Source of the DNA: Nostoc sp. FACHB-110
GTDB lineage: Bacteria; Cyanobacteriota; Cyanobacteriia; Cyanobacteriales; Nostocaceae
Direction of reading: 5' to 3'
DNA: 64,000 nucleotides
Assembly (NCBI RefSeq): GCF_014697425.1
Contig: NZ_JACJRU010000017.1
Span: 62,001 to 126,000, forward strand
This document shows positions 27,921-36,852 of the stretch, in pieces. Below the pieces are notes generated by a model that was not told where the DNA came from, searched no databases, and saw only the letters and a list, made by a program, of their open reading frames with translations. How positions within the stretch are numbered: position 1 is the stretch's first letter; every line of letters begins with the position of its first letter. The translations under genes were made by a program, and so were the position numbers.

Positions 27921-29141
27921 TTAGGGAGCAAGAGCATTACCGCGAATCAAACTACCAATGGTTTTAGCAGTAATTTTCAGCTGGGTAATGGGGTTGGCAG
28001 GCACAACGGTTTTGTACAAATAGCTATCGAATGTTAGCCTTTGCACATCCATGTCAGCACACATTTCGACGAATGCTTCACGGGTAGCGTCAGAACGATA
28101 GAACACGCTCTGCAAAATGTCTAGCACTTTGTAGGTGAGTCCGTATTTTTTATCCCAACGCTTGATGTACTGCTTCAGGTCGTTTTCTGTGGGTATGCGG
28201 CTACCGTTGTTCGAGGTTTCGACGATGGTTTCAGCACACATCCGGCCAGATTTAGCAGCAAAGTAAATTCCTTCCCCAGAAGATTTGGTAACGTAGCCAG
28301 CAGCATCTCCGACTAGGGCAATGCGACCAACAACGCGGCGGGGACGGGGATGTTCGGGAATTGGGTGCGCTTCGACTTTGATAATTTTACCGCCTTCGAG
28401 TTTTCTGGCAGCCCGGGCGCGAATACCTGCTTGTAACTGTTTGATACTGGCTTTATTGACGTGCATTGTGCCAGTACCGACGGCTACGTGGTCGTATTTG
28501 GGGAATACCCAAGCGTAGAAATCGGTGGAAACGTCATCACCGACATACATTTCGGCGAGGTCGTTGTAGTACACCATTTTTTCTTGGGGTAAGCGAATGC
28601 GCTCTTGAAAAGCGATCGCATAATTATAATCCCCTGCGTCCATTTCTTTGGCAATGCGGGAATTTGCCCCATCCGCCCCAATAATTAAATCTACTTTCAG
28701 GGTTTTAGCCACACCCTGTACGCTGCCATCTGCATGATCAACGTAATGAATTGTATAAGGGTCGGTGTTGTTTGTGGGTATATCGACTTTATGAACGGTA
28801 GCGTTAATTAAATTTGCACCTAACTTAGCCGCGCGATTTCGCAAAAAGCTATCTAAAACTTCGCGGCGGCACATTCCTATATATTCTTCTTCTTTTTCCA
28901 GATTGATATCAACCTCACGATTGGAAGGCGAAATCATTTTCATCTTCCGCACCCGGCGATCGATAATTTCTGGTGGTAGGTCAAATTCACCCACCATACA
29001 CAGGGGAATAGCACCCCCACAGGGCTTGGCATTGTCCAGCTTACGCTCAAACAGGTAGGTTTCAATCCCGGATGCAGCCAGTGTTTCGGCGGCAGATGAA
29101 CCAGCGGGGCCTGACCCCACAACAGCAACCCGTAGTGTCAA
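27921..29141 (-). CDS. chlP: Geranylgeranyl reductase
   Basis: 406 residues from a TTG at 29141 (reads MTLRVAVVGSGPAGSS), preceded by GGAGAAG; this is the family length, while the ATG at 29177 adds 12 residues. FAD-binding motif GSGPAGSSAAETLAASGIE at the N-terminus, then PCGGAIPLC, the second flavin motif RIALVGDAAGYVTKSSGEG at about 285. It reduces geranylgeranyl to phytyl groups for chlorophyll, tocopherol and phylloquinone. Membrane-associated, NADPH-dependent. Confidence 0.94.
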   Translation of the reverse strand: MTLRVAVVGSGPAGSSAAETLAASGIETYLFERKLDNAKPCGGAIPLCMVGEFDLPPEIIDRRVRKMKMISPSNREVDINLEKEEEYIGMCRREVLDSFLRNRAAKLGANLINATVHKVDIPTNNTDPYTIHYVDHADGSVQGVAKTLKVDLIIGADGANSRIAKEMDAGDYNYAIAFQERIRLPQEKMVYYNDLAEMYVGDDVSTDFYAWVFPKYDHVAVGTGTMHVNKASIKQLQAGIRARAARKLEGGKIIKVEAHPIPEHPRPRRVVGRIALVGDAAGYVTKSSGEGIYFAAKSGRMCAETIVETSNNGSRIPTENDLKQYIKRWDKKYGLTYKVLDILQSVFYRSDATREAFVEMCADMDVQRLTFDSYLYKTVVPANPITQLKITAKTIGSLIRGNALAP

Positions 29142-29363
29142 AGGTCTTCTCCCAATCTTGACATTTACCGAAAGCATCGTACCACGGTCTTTTGGCTGAT
29201 TTTGCGCTCTACCTCTCAGTTTTGACAGAAATGCAATATTCCTTAATATTCCGATACAAAACTGGTGAGTAGATAGTCTATGGTAACGATTGTCTGGGAT
29301 TTAGGAATGGTGATTAGCTGTGGAGAATTGGGCATACTGTTTCCTACTCACTATCCCCCAATC

Positions 29364-29882
29364 ATGCAGATTTCTTTATTAGACTCTCTTTCCAGACGAG
29401 CCAGTATCATGGCTATTACTAGCTATCAAAGACATATTTCACCACACAAAGGTTTTGTTTGCGCTCACAGAATTTTGTATGGGGGTGCTTCATGTTCTGC
29501 GTATGTCAAAAAGGTGGTTGCACAAGAAGGTTTAAGGGTAGCGTTGATTAAGTCACGCGCCAGATTTCAAGCGTGCAAACAAGCTAACTTAATTCTGCAC
29601 AGTCAATCTCATAATTCGGAATCTACAGATTCCGAAGATACAGCAGATATACAGCACCAAAAAAAAGAAAAAGACAATGGTTTGTGGCCAAACTCAAGTT
29701 GCCGTAGTTCAGACCTAAATGGTTGTACAGATTGTGCAGATTTAAGTTGCAATTGTGCTGATATTGGCAACACATTATCTGATTGTGATATCTCACATTG
29801 TCAGGCAATCGATGGCAATTTTCTTGATTGTGGTGGTGCTGATTGTAGCTTTCTTGATTGTGGAAGTTGTGGGGGAGCGTAA
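29364..29882 (+). CDS. YidD-like membrane protein insertion factor with cysteine-rich tail
   Basis: 172 residues from the ATG at 29364 (MQISLLDSLSRRAS); the frame is open to an ATG at 29280. Residues about 15-75 are the YidD/DUF37 domain: ITSYQRHISPHKGFVCAHRI, GGASCSAYVKKVV and KSRARFQACKQA. YidD helps YidC insert inner-membrane proteins. Unusual is the C-terminal half: after a polar linker come about 60 residues with 13 cysteines in an Asp/Gly/Ser setting (CTDCADLSCNC, CDISHC, LDCGGADC). Bacterial YidD is normally about 70-90 residues. The tail could bind metal; its role is unknown. Confidence 0.8.
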   Translation: MQISLLDSLSRRASIMAITSYQRHISPHKGFVCAHRILYGGASCSAYVKKVVAQEGLRVALIKSRARFQACKQANLILHSQSHNSESTDSEDTADIQHQKKEKDNGLWPNSSCRSSDLNGCTDCADLSCNCADIGNTLSDCDISHCQAIDGNFLDCGGADCSFLDCGSCGGA

Positions 29883-30035
29883 CGGAAATAATTACAGATG
29901 AAAACTCACACAAAGTGTTGAAAAAAGCTGAAATTGAAAGCAGAAATAGTTTGAGTTAAAAATTTCTGTATGGTATAAATATAACACGGTAAGCCTAGCA
30001 AAGTGCCGTATTTAAGTAGCAGAGGTATAGCGGCG

Positions 30036-31052
30036 GTGGGTATAGTAGTCGAGAATGTATCCAAGCATTTCGGAAGTTTTAAAGCAGTTGATCAAGTTGA
30101 TTTAACAGTTAAGAGTGGGTCATTAGTGGCATTACTTGGGCCGTCTGGATCTGGTAAATCTACTTTACTCAGGTTAATTGCTGGGTTAGAAATGCCCGAT
30201 AGTGGCAAAATATTGCTTACAGGTAAAGATGCTACTCATCAAAGTGTGCAAGAACGCAATATTGGGTTTGTGTTTCAGCACTATGCTTTGTTTAAGCATA
30301 TGACTGTGCGGCAGAATATTGCTTTTGGCTTAGAAATTCGCAAAGCTCCACCCAAGAAGATTAAGGGTCGGGTAGAACAGTTACTAGAACTAGTACAATT
30401 GAGTGGATTAGGCGATCGCTATCCTTCACAATTATCAGGTGGTCAAAGACAACGGGTAGCACTAGCGAGAGCCTTGGCTGTAGAACCGGACGTACTACTA
30501 CTAGATGAACCCTTTGGTGCGCTAGATGCCAAAGTTCGTAAAGACTTACGGGCATGGTTACGCCGCCTCCATGATGAGGTTCATGTTACCACTGTTTTTG
30601 TCACCCACGACCAAGAAGAAGCGATGGAAGTATCGGATGAAGTCGTGGTGATGAATAAAGGGCGAGTAGAACAGGTAGGTACACCTGCTAACATTTACGA
30701 CAACCCAGCTTCAGCATTTGTGATGAGTTTTATTGGCCCGGTAAATGTCTTACCTAGCACCTCGAGAATTTTTCATAGCACGGAGTTTGATTCGCCACAC
30801 CCAGAAGTCTTTTTGCGTCCCCAAGATGTGATCATTGAAAAACAAGCTAACGGCACAACAACACCAGCCAAAGTTAGCCGCTTAATTCATTTAGGTTGGG
30901 AAATTCAAGTAGAATTAACTTTGGATGATGGTCAAGTAGTGACAGCACATCTAACACGCGATCGCTTCAACGAGTTAGAGCTAGAACCAGACCAAAGAGT
31001 TTACGTCAAACCAAAAGATGCCAAATCTTTTCCTTTATATTACTCAATCTAA
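30036..31052 (+). CDS. cysA: Sulfate/thiosulfate ABC transporter ATP-binding protein
   Basis: 338 residues from a GTG at 30036 (MGIVVENVSKHFG) with AGAGG upstream. Walker A GPSGSGKST, signature LSGGQRQRVALARALA, Walker B VLLLDEPFGALD, switch His in VFVTHDQEEA. The C-terminal part (about 235-338) is the TOBE regulatory domain (EVFLRPQDVII). CysA energises sulfate import with CysT, CysW and a binding protein, none of which is in the window. Other CysA/MalK-like importers cannot be wholly excluded. Confidence 0.87.
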   Translation: MGIVVENVSKHFGSFKAVDQVDLTVKSGSLVALLGPSGSGKSTLLRLIAGLEMPDSGKILLTGKDATHQSVQERNIGFVFQHYALFKHMTVRQNIAFGLEIRKAPPKKIKGRVEQLLELVQLSGLGDRYPSQLSGGQRQRVALARALAVEPDVLLLDEPFGALDAKVRKDLRAWLRRLHDEVHVTTVFVTHDQEEAMEVSDEVVVMNKGRVEQVGTPANIYDNPASAFVMSFIGPVNVLPSTSRIFHSTEFDSPHPEVFLRPQDVIIEKQANGTTTPAKVSRLIHLGWEIQVELTLDDGQVVTAHLTRDRFNELELEPDQRVYVKPKDAKSFPLYYSI

Positions 31053-31076
31053 AATTAGAAATATTTAACCAAGCTC

Positions 31077-31113
31077 AGGGATGAGGAAATTTTTCTTCAT
31101 CCCTCTTTTTATT
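31077..31113 (+). terminator. Rho-independent terminator of cysA
   Basis: AGGGATGA (31077-31084) pairs with TCATCCCT (31097-31104), extended by GGAAA/TTTCT, followed by CTTTTTATTT. About 25 bp after the cysA stop codon. Confidence 0.8.
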
Positions 31114-31146
31114 TGTCGGCGTTGCTGATTAGAGGGATGTTTTTTG

Positions 31147-31175
31147 TTTCGCGCCTTTGCGCCTTTGCGCGAAAC
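31147..31175. repeat. Dispersed GCGCCTTT repeat, copy 2
   Basis: This copy has GTTTCGCGC at one end and GCGCGAAAC at the other, so its ends are inverted repeats around CTTTGCGCCTTT. The other five copies carry the GCGCGAAAC-type end on one side only. Confidence 0.85.
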
Positions 31176-32193
31176 ATCGATAGTTAACCTTGCTAAAAAT
31201 GCTGGGAGCATCCCGCATTTATGCAACGCTTATTTGTCTAGTACCAATAGCACTTACAAGGAAGGGTGTGGGGGTGTATGTTCACCCTAAACCCCTACAC
31301 CCCTACACCCAGTCTCAATAGACAATCTTTGTACGTAAGTCTGAGACTAACTACAAACAAGCCTGCGTAGTCAAGCTGTAACAACACAACCGTAAATATC
31401 TATAAAGATTTATAATTCTTCACATTTATATATGTATATACTTACTGTGCATATTCATTACCCAATATGCTGGTGCAGAAAGCGTCAAGAATTCAAGTGG
31501 GAGTGTTCGATTTTTAAAGTTGTCTATACAAATTTTTCATGTCGTCTGCCGAATGGTAGAATTTCTTATCAAAATAGGGTATAAGTTTTGACAACTTTAA
31601 TACACTAATTCCTAAAAATGCGTCATGAATATCAATTTTTCCACAGACAACTCTCTGCCATTATATGGAGATAAATCAACAAAACCCCAGTGTTTCTAGG
31701 CTAAAAACTCATTCATACTATAACTTTCCTGGGGGAACCAGAATTTAAGATAATAACTATAAAACTATTAGTTTGTTAACAGTTCAACAGATAAGCATCA
31801 TGAATCAACACTTATTAATGGCAAAAATATAAGAGAGCATAAAACATCAAATATACTCCTTATAGCTTGATTGTTGTGTAATTAAATTCACCTGTAGCAG
31901 TTAATCAGCCAAGTATTAAACAGCAAAGAATGATACAACAAAACACAAATAAAAACTGATGTGGACTAGATTGCTGAAAGTATTAACTTCTATAAACTCC
32001 TTAGCTAACAAAGAACATATGATGACTGTGGTTGGCTTCATAAAATCTTATCAATTGCTACAGGCAAACCTAGTAAAAACCGATGAAAATTAAAGGAAAA
32101 AAAAGTTACTTGGCCTTATGATGTAGGATCTAAACCCATAGTTATTAATAAAGTCCCTATTTTTGACAAAAAACTAAGACAAAAGGTCAAAAG

Positions 32194-32874
32194 ATGAAAA
32201 TAATTACATATTTGTCTAAGACATTATTTATACAAGTGCTGACTGTGGCTGCGTTGTCTAATCTGACACTTGCGCAACAAACACCTACAGCACCTCCAGA
32301 AAGCACCCCACAAAAAATTTGCTCTTTAGATCCTGTTGAGAGTTTGCTACCCTCAACTCAATCAAAAACGAGTAACTCTTTATTTTCGTATCTAGCGCAA
32401 GAAGGATTCACCCAAAACAAAGATGGTTCTTGGGTATGTTACGTCAACGATCCCAACAAAGAAGGACGTTATTACACTCTGTTTAAAGTTCAAGAGCAGA
32501 ACGGCAAGCTAGTAGGTAGTTCTTTTTTAGACAACGGTAATTTAATCGCAGGCCAAGATACTCGCACTGTAGACTTTTTTATGAAGCTCGTAGAGCATCA
32601 TACAGATGGCACTTCAGAAAATCGTGAAAGTATCCGTAAATATTTAGAATCCTTTATTTCTCTGGTGAAAGAGGGAAAAATTAAAGCTTCTCGACGCGGA
32701 TTTCTCTTTGACCAACCTAACCGTGCTTTAGTTCTATACCACGAACTCAGTGCAGGAGAACTCAAAGGCACGGCAATTACCTTGAATCTTCAACTAGCTA
32801 ATAGCACTGATTCCAAGCCTAAGAGTTTAATACGTACTTCCGTTAGGGAGAAGTTAAGACCGAGCCAAAAATGA
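32194..32874 (+). CDS. Exported protein of unknown function
   Basis: 226 residues. The N-terminus (MKIITYLSKTLFIQVLTVAA to LTLAQQ) is a Sec signal peptide with cleavage likely after ALA-type residues near 27. The mature part has two cysteines (ICSLDP and WVCYVND), a Trp/Tyr pattern and a charged C-terminus. I do not recognise the family. A gene for another exported protein follows 57 bp downstream on the same strand, so the two could form an operon. Confidence 0.7.
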   Translation: MKIITYLSKTLFIQVLTVAALSNLTLAQQTPTAPPESTPQKICSLDPVESLLPSTQSKTSNSLFSYLAQEGFTQNKDGSWVCYVNDPNKEGRYYTLFKVQEQNGKLVGSSFLDNGNLIAGQDTRTVDFFMKLVEHHTDGTSENRESIRKYLESFISLVKEGKIKASRRGFLFDQPNRALVLYHELSAGELKGTAITLNLQLANSTDSKPKSLIRTSVREKLRPSQK

Positions 32875-32931
32875 TACCCGTTGTGTAATTGCGTGTGAGT
32901 AGTGTTTTTTAGATTTATCGGGAGATGTATC

Positions 32932-34185
32932 TTGCTAAAATCAACTGTCAAAAGCATTGCTGTTTTGTTAACGTCTTTGGCAGTAGTAGTATCTGTTTGT
33001 CAGTCTGCTAACGCACAACTAAATGTAGGACAACGCAAAGTACAGCGAGGCCTAGAGCGGGAGTATCTTCAGTATCAACTGGGGCAGCGTAATCTTAGCG
33101 ATATGCTGGTGATTCCCGGATGTAGCGTGGGCAGTGGTACTGGTTGCAATAAAACAGGAAGCGTCCTGCAACAAATACTGGCAATGAATGGTGGCCCTAG
33201 CTACTACGACCTAGCAATTCGAGCCGCCGGGGGAAAATCTAATTTTGATGCTTTCTCTGCTTACTACGGTAACAACCCTAGAATTTTAGAAGTTCCTTTT
33301 GCCTCATTTTGGAAAAACCAATCTCCCCAGGTGATGGATGGCTATCAATATGTTCTGGGGCAGAGTGTAAGTAATCAGCCTGTGTTGGGTTTAGGCGCAG
33401 TAACTAAAAGATTTACTTGGTCGCCAATTTCTAGAGGTGATAACGCTCTAAGTCCTCGTCAAGGATTACTGGATTTTAAGTATGCTTTTGGACGAGAACT
33501 GTTAGTTGAAACCTCAAAAGTACCTAACCTAGAACAACAGATTAGGTCTTTAGATTTGCCGCCAGAGATGACCCAGTTCTACTTGAACAACCTCTCTAGG
33601 GGTTTAAATGCTCTAAATACAGGCAACGAAGCAGTTTTACAAGACAGCATATTAAGAATCGTATCTTTTCCCTATTCACCAAATGCTACAACCTCTGGTG
33701 ACTATGGACGTGTACCGATTGGTCTACCAACAGAATTCAACAATTTAGAGGGTATACCAACTGCTGCAGGTGATATCGTAACTCCCGATATTGCTCTTGG
33801 TAGTGGAGCAGAGCTTATTGCTGTGCCAGATACTACTGTTGCTTTAGATGTAGGTGAGTTAGCAGGAGCAAGCGGTTTTAATCCCTCTTGGCTATTGCCA
33901 CTAGTTCCCCTAATAGCACTGCTATTCGCTGGTGGTGGAGATAATTCCTCTAGCAGAGCGTCATCTGATGTACCAAATAATCCTGGGCCTACACCGATAA
34001 CACCTACACCCACACCACAATGTCCAGGGGGGGGTGGGGTGATAAGTGTACCACCTTGCGATAATCCACCGCCACCACCAGTAAAACCAGTAGATGAGCC
34101 ATCGGTGATTAAAGCTGTATTGTTGCTAACTCTTGTGATGTGTATACTCAGCTGGAAGCAACGCGCTATCCAGACCAAGAATTAA
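32932..34185 (+). CDS. Exported protein with Pro-rich linker and C-terminal sorting-like tail
   Basis: 417 residues from a TTG at 32932, chosen because GGGAG lies 7 bases upstream; a GTG at 32902 would add 10 residues. Signal peptide to about ANAQ (VLLTSLAVVVSVCQSANA). The body is not recognised. Near residue 320 there is a hydrophobic segment (SWLLPLVPLIALLFAGGG), then a Pro/Thr-rich linker, and the C-terminus is VDEPSVIKAVLLLTLVMC followed by ILSWKQR. That tail resembles a PEP-CTERM sorting signal (EPS, hydrophobic helix, basic end), which would make it an exosortase substrate; the match is imperfect. Confidence 0.68.
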   Translation: MLKSTVKSIAVLLTSLAVVVSVCQSANAQLNVGQRKVQRGLEREYLQYQLGQRNLSDMLVIPGCSVGSGTGCNKTGSVLQQILAMNGGPSYYDLAIRAAGGKSNFDAFSAYYGNNPRILEVPFASFWKNQSPQVMDGYQYVLGQSVSNQPVLGLGAVTKRFTWSPISRGDNALSPRQGLLDFKYAFGRELLVETSKVPNLEQQIRSLDLPPEMTQFYLNNLSRGLNALNTGNEAVLQDSILRIVSFPYSPNATTSGDYGRVPIGLPTEFNNLEGIPTAAGDIVTPDIALGSGAELIAVPDTTVALDVGELAGASGFNPSWLLPLVPLIALLFAGGGDNSSSRASSDVPNNPGPTPITPTPTPQCPGGGGVISVPPCDNPPPPPVKPVDEPSVIKAVLLLTLVMCILSWKQRAIQTKN

Positions 34186-34214
34186 GCTAAATACAGGAAA
34201 TCTAGATTATAAAA

Positions 34215-34241
34215 AATCCCTCGGCTCACTACCGAGGGATT
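34215..34241 (-). terminator. Hairpin with minus-strand T run
   Basis: Arms AATCCCTCGG and CCGAGGGATT around CTCACTA. The T run (TTTTTTAT) follows only on the minus strand, although no minus-strand gene lies to its right for 3 kb. It may still end the plus-strand transcript of the exported-protein gene 30 bp upstream without a T run. Confidence 0.5.
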
Positions 34242-34447
34242 AAATGTATTAGTACTTTTCACCTAAAAATATCCCACTTACATAGAATACATAATTGCGA
34301 TCGCTCGGTTCTGCCAAAATGCCAAGTCTGGGTAAAGGGGTTGAAGGATGTATCCAAAACTAAACCCAGTCTCAACAAACAATCTTTGTTTGTAATTTCT
34401 GTACAGACTGCTATATATATTTTTGTTAGTTCAATATTTAGATTAAG

Positions 34448-34840
34448 ATGACCAAGCTGATCGAATACGAAGAAGCAACCGATGAAGTCCGCGCAGTTTA
34501 TGATGATATCCGCGCTACACGCCAGACTGACTACATTAACAATTTTTGGAAAGCTTTAGCTAACCATCCTCCTACTCTACAAAGAACTTGGCAAACTATT
34601 AAAGAGGTGATGGCTGGACCTGGCGAACTTGATCCTTTGGTACGTGAGTTGATTTATATCGCTGTCAGTGTGACCAATAACTGTGATTACTGCATATCTT
34701 CTCACTCTGCAGCTGCTCGTAGTAAGGGTATGAATGATGCAATGTTTGGCGAACTGATGGCTATTATTGGTACGGCAAATATGACTAATCGCTTGGCTAA
34801 TGGTTATAAAATTCCAGTAGATGAGCAATTTAAGTCATAA
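34448..34840 (+). CDS. Carboxymuconolactone decarboxylase family (AhpD-like) protein
   Basis: 130 residues. The AhpD-type redox motif CDYCISSH is present at about 78-85, with the CxxC pair and the following His of the peroxidase-like active site. The helical frame (EVRAVYDDIRATRQ, ALANHPPTLQRTW) also fits. Members range from alkylhydroperoxidases to decarboxylases, so the reaction is uncertain; a peroxidase or thiol-disulfide role is the more likely one. Confidence 0.82.
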   Translation: MTKLIEYEEATDEVRAVYDDIRATRQTDYINNFWKALANHPPTLQRTWQTIKEVMAGPGELDPLVRELIYIAVSVTNNCDYCISSHSAAARSKGMNDAMFGELMAIIGTANMTNRLANGYKIPVDEQFKS

Positions 34841-35017
34841 TCGCAAGTTGAATTAAACAACATTATGGCTGTACTGAATCACTTGTTAACTCAAATATAG
34901 GACTCGTATTTGATTTGGGAAAAAAACTCAGTACAGTTTCTATTCTCTTGTTGAGTAATGACTAAAATTCACTCATAAGGCTCATGTTATGCTTTAATTA
35001 GGTCTAGAAACAAGACT

Positions 35018-35209
35018 ATGACAGCTTTAGTACAAGAACTTCTCAATACTTTTGACCGTTTGACAGATTCAGAACGCTTGGAGTTAGTATTAGAAATTTT
35101 AAAGCGGACAGTTGATTTAGACTTTCCGCCATTATCGGACGAAGATTTGGTTCTGAATGCTGAAGGACTTTTTCTAGAATTAGACGAACAAGAAACCATG
35201 TATGAGTAG
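35018..35209 (+). CDS. Antitoxin-like addiction module protein
   Basis: 63 residues, acidic. VQELLNTFDRLTDSERLELV fits the short helical antitoxins found next to MazF/PemK or ParE toxins. Its stop codon overlaps the start of the following toxin frame by 8 bp, the normal coupling of a toxin-antitoxin pair. The antitoxin frame is intact while the toxin is broken. Confidence 0.7.
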   Translation: MTALVQELLNTFDRLTDSERLELVLEILKRTVDLDFPPLSDEDLVLNAEGLFLELDEQETMYE

Positions 35210-35543
35210 TCCTGAACGTGGTGAAGTTTGGCTAGTTGATTTAGGCTAAGTAGCAAAAGTCAGACCATGTCTAGTCATTAGTATTCCTCCTCTAAATCAA
35301 GATCGTGCGTTACTAACTATAATTCCTCACACCACTGGTCTGCGTGGTTCAAGATTTGAGGTAGATATTAAAGTCAACTTTCTTAGAGCCGGGGTATTTG
35401 ATGTACAAAACATCATTACAATTCCTTATGCAAAGCTATTGCGAAAATTAGGAGAATTAACCACAGAACAGCTAATAGAAGTAGAAGAAGTATTACTTTT
35501 TTGGTTGGGACTTAAGGAGGAAATTGCTGAAGATGAAGAGTAG
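35202..35543 (+). pseudogene. MazF/PemK-like toxin broken by an internal stop
   Basis: Reading from the ATG at 35202: MSSPERGEVWLVDLG, then TAA at 35247-35249, then in the same frame VAKVRPCLVISIPPLNQD and on to LGLKEEIAEDEE with stop at 35541. RGEVWLVDLG and VRPCLVIS are the start of the PemK/MazF endoribonuclease fold. A single base change (TAT/TAC to TAA) explains the break; no frameshift is needed. Alternative: a later internal start makes an N-terminally shortened protein, which would lack the conserved first strand. A sequencing error is also possible. Confidence 0.75.
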
Positions 35544-35573
35544 TCGTGCATTGTCGGTGGTATAACAACTCAA

Positions 35574-36293
35574 ATGACAGGTCTTAATCATTTATGGTTA
35601 TCTGCACCCACAGATTTAACTTTATTAGCTGATGAGGTTCATGTCTGGCGAATTAACCTTGATATACCAAAGTTACAGCTAGAAAATTTAGCCGCCACTC
35701 TCTCTAGTGATGAACTCGCTCGTGCTAACCGATTTCATTTTCAGGAACATCGCCAACGTTTTATAGCTGGTCGCGGTAGTTTAAGAAGTATACTAGGCTG
35801 GTACTTGGGTATTGCGCCGCAACAAGTCCGATTTGAGTATGAATCTCGTGGTAAACCGTTGTTAGCTGATAGTTTAGCTGAGAGTGGTTTGTTGTTTAAT
35901 TTGTCACATTCGCAAAGTTTGGCTTTGTGTGCGGTGAACTATGGGCGCAAAATTGGGATTGATTTAGAGTATGTGCGTTCCGTATCTGATTTGGAGGCTC
36001 TTGCTCAAAGGTTCTTTTTACCGCGAGAATATGATGTAGTGCGATCGCTTTCTTCTCATCAACAACAAGAAGTATTTTTCCGTTATTGGACTTGCAAGGA
36101 AGCTTATTTAAAAGCCACAGGTGACGGAATATCGCAGTTAGAGCAAGCAGAAATAGCCCTCACATTAACACAAAGTGCTAAACTACTCACATCTGAAGAC
36201 TGGAGTTTAGTAGAGTTTACACCTGCGGAGAATTATCGTGCAGCTGTGGCGGTGGCTGGTTCTGGCTGGAATTTAAAATGTTGGCAATTTTGA
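35574..36293 (+). CDS. hetI: 4'-phosphopantetheinyl transferase HetI
   Basis: 239 residues, Sfp type. Motifs: GRGSLRSILGWYLG, the Mg-binding IGIDLEYV (about 124-131) and FRYWTCKEAYLKATGDG (about 163-179). It transfers the phosphopantetheine arm from CoA to ACP domains; the ACPs of HglE and HglB encoded convergently downstream are the obvious clients. In PCC 7120 hetI also lies convergent to the hetM/hglB-hetN pair. Confidence 0.88.
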   Translation: MTGLNHLWLSAPTDLTLLADEVHVWRINLDIPKLQLENLAATLSSDELARANRFHFQEHRQRFIAGRGSLRSILGWYLGIAPQQVRFEYESRGKPLLADSLAESGLLFNLSHSQSLALCAVNYGRKIGIDLEYVRSVSDLEALAQRFFLPREYDVVRSLSSHQQQEVFFRYWTCKEAYLKATGDGISQLEQAEIALTLTQSAKLLTSEDWSLVEFTPAENYRAAVAVAGSGWNLKCWQF

Positions 36294-36354
36294 TGATAAT
36301 TGGTGCAATAGCTTTTAGTTACAATTAAATCAATCCTATATAAAAATATTAACT

Positions 36355-36831
36355 ATGAAATGGGAAGAAGTTTGTGAGCTTAAACAGCTACAAGATTTAC
36401 CCTTCAAAATTGAATTGAATAAATGGGGTCAAATTGTCATGAGTCCCGTTAAAATTAAACATTCTTTTTATCAAGGGAGAATTCAACGTTTATTAGAATC
36501 GCTTTTAAATACAGGTGAAGTAATGCCAGAATGTGCGATTAATACATCAGATGGGGTAAAAGTTGCTGATGTTGTCTGGTGCTCAGATGAGCGATTTACT
36601 CAAATTGAAGACGAAATAGCTGCTTCAATTGCACCTGAGATTTGTGTAGAAGTTAGATCCAGTAGTAATACTTCAGAGGAGATGGAATTTAAAAGACAAT
36701 TATATTTAGAAGCCCAAGCTATTGAAGTCTGGTTATGTAATGAGCAGGGTAAAATGAAATTTTATAATGCCAAAGGAGAGTTAGCAAAATCTTTGTTAGT
36801 TCCTGATTTTCCTCAAGAAATAAAACGATGA
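36355..36831 (+). CDS. Uma2 family (DUF820) protein, short form
   Basis: 158 residues. VADVVWCSDERF, then APEICVEVRSSSNTSEEMEFKRQLYLEA and AIEVWLCNEQGK give the Uma2 PD-(D/E)XK-like core with the final K/Q. It lies between hetI and hglB where PCC 7120 has hetN. AT-rich (many aaa, aat, tta codons) relative to the hgl genes, which hints at separate origin. Confidence 0.82.
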   Translation: MKWEEVCELKQLQDLPFKIELNKWGQIVMSPVKIKHSFYQGRIQRLLESLLNTGEVMPECAINTSDGVKVADVVWCSDERFTQIEDEIAASIAPEICVEVRSSSNTSEEMEFKRQLYLEAQAIEVWLCNEQGKMKFYNAKGELAKSLLVPDFPQEIKR

Positions 36832-36852
36832 TTTAATTAAAGTATAAATTGA

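Larger units (their letters stand above)
31053..32193. other. Long non-coding gap with terminator and repeats
   Basis: About 1.14 kb. It holds the cysA terminator (31077-31113), a GCGCCTTT repeat (31147-31175) enclosed in a larger inverted repeat (GCGTTGCTGATTAGAGGGATG at 31119-31139 against GCATCCCGCATTTATGCAACG at 31208-31228), and a GGGTGTGGGGG hairpin repeat at 31261-31312. The remaining 850 bp are AT-rich with no gene recognised. Confidence 0.5.

Noticed and set aside
33702..34178. 158-codon minus-strand frame
   Set aside because: Shadow of the Pro-rich C-terminus of the exported protein gene; the Gly-rich text is antisense of proline codons.
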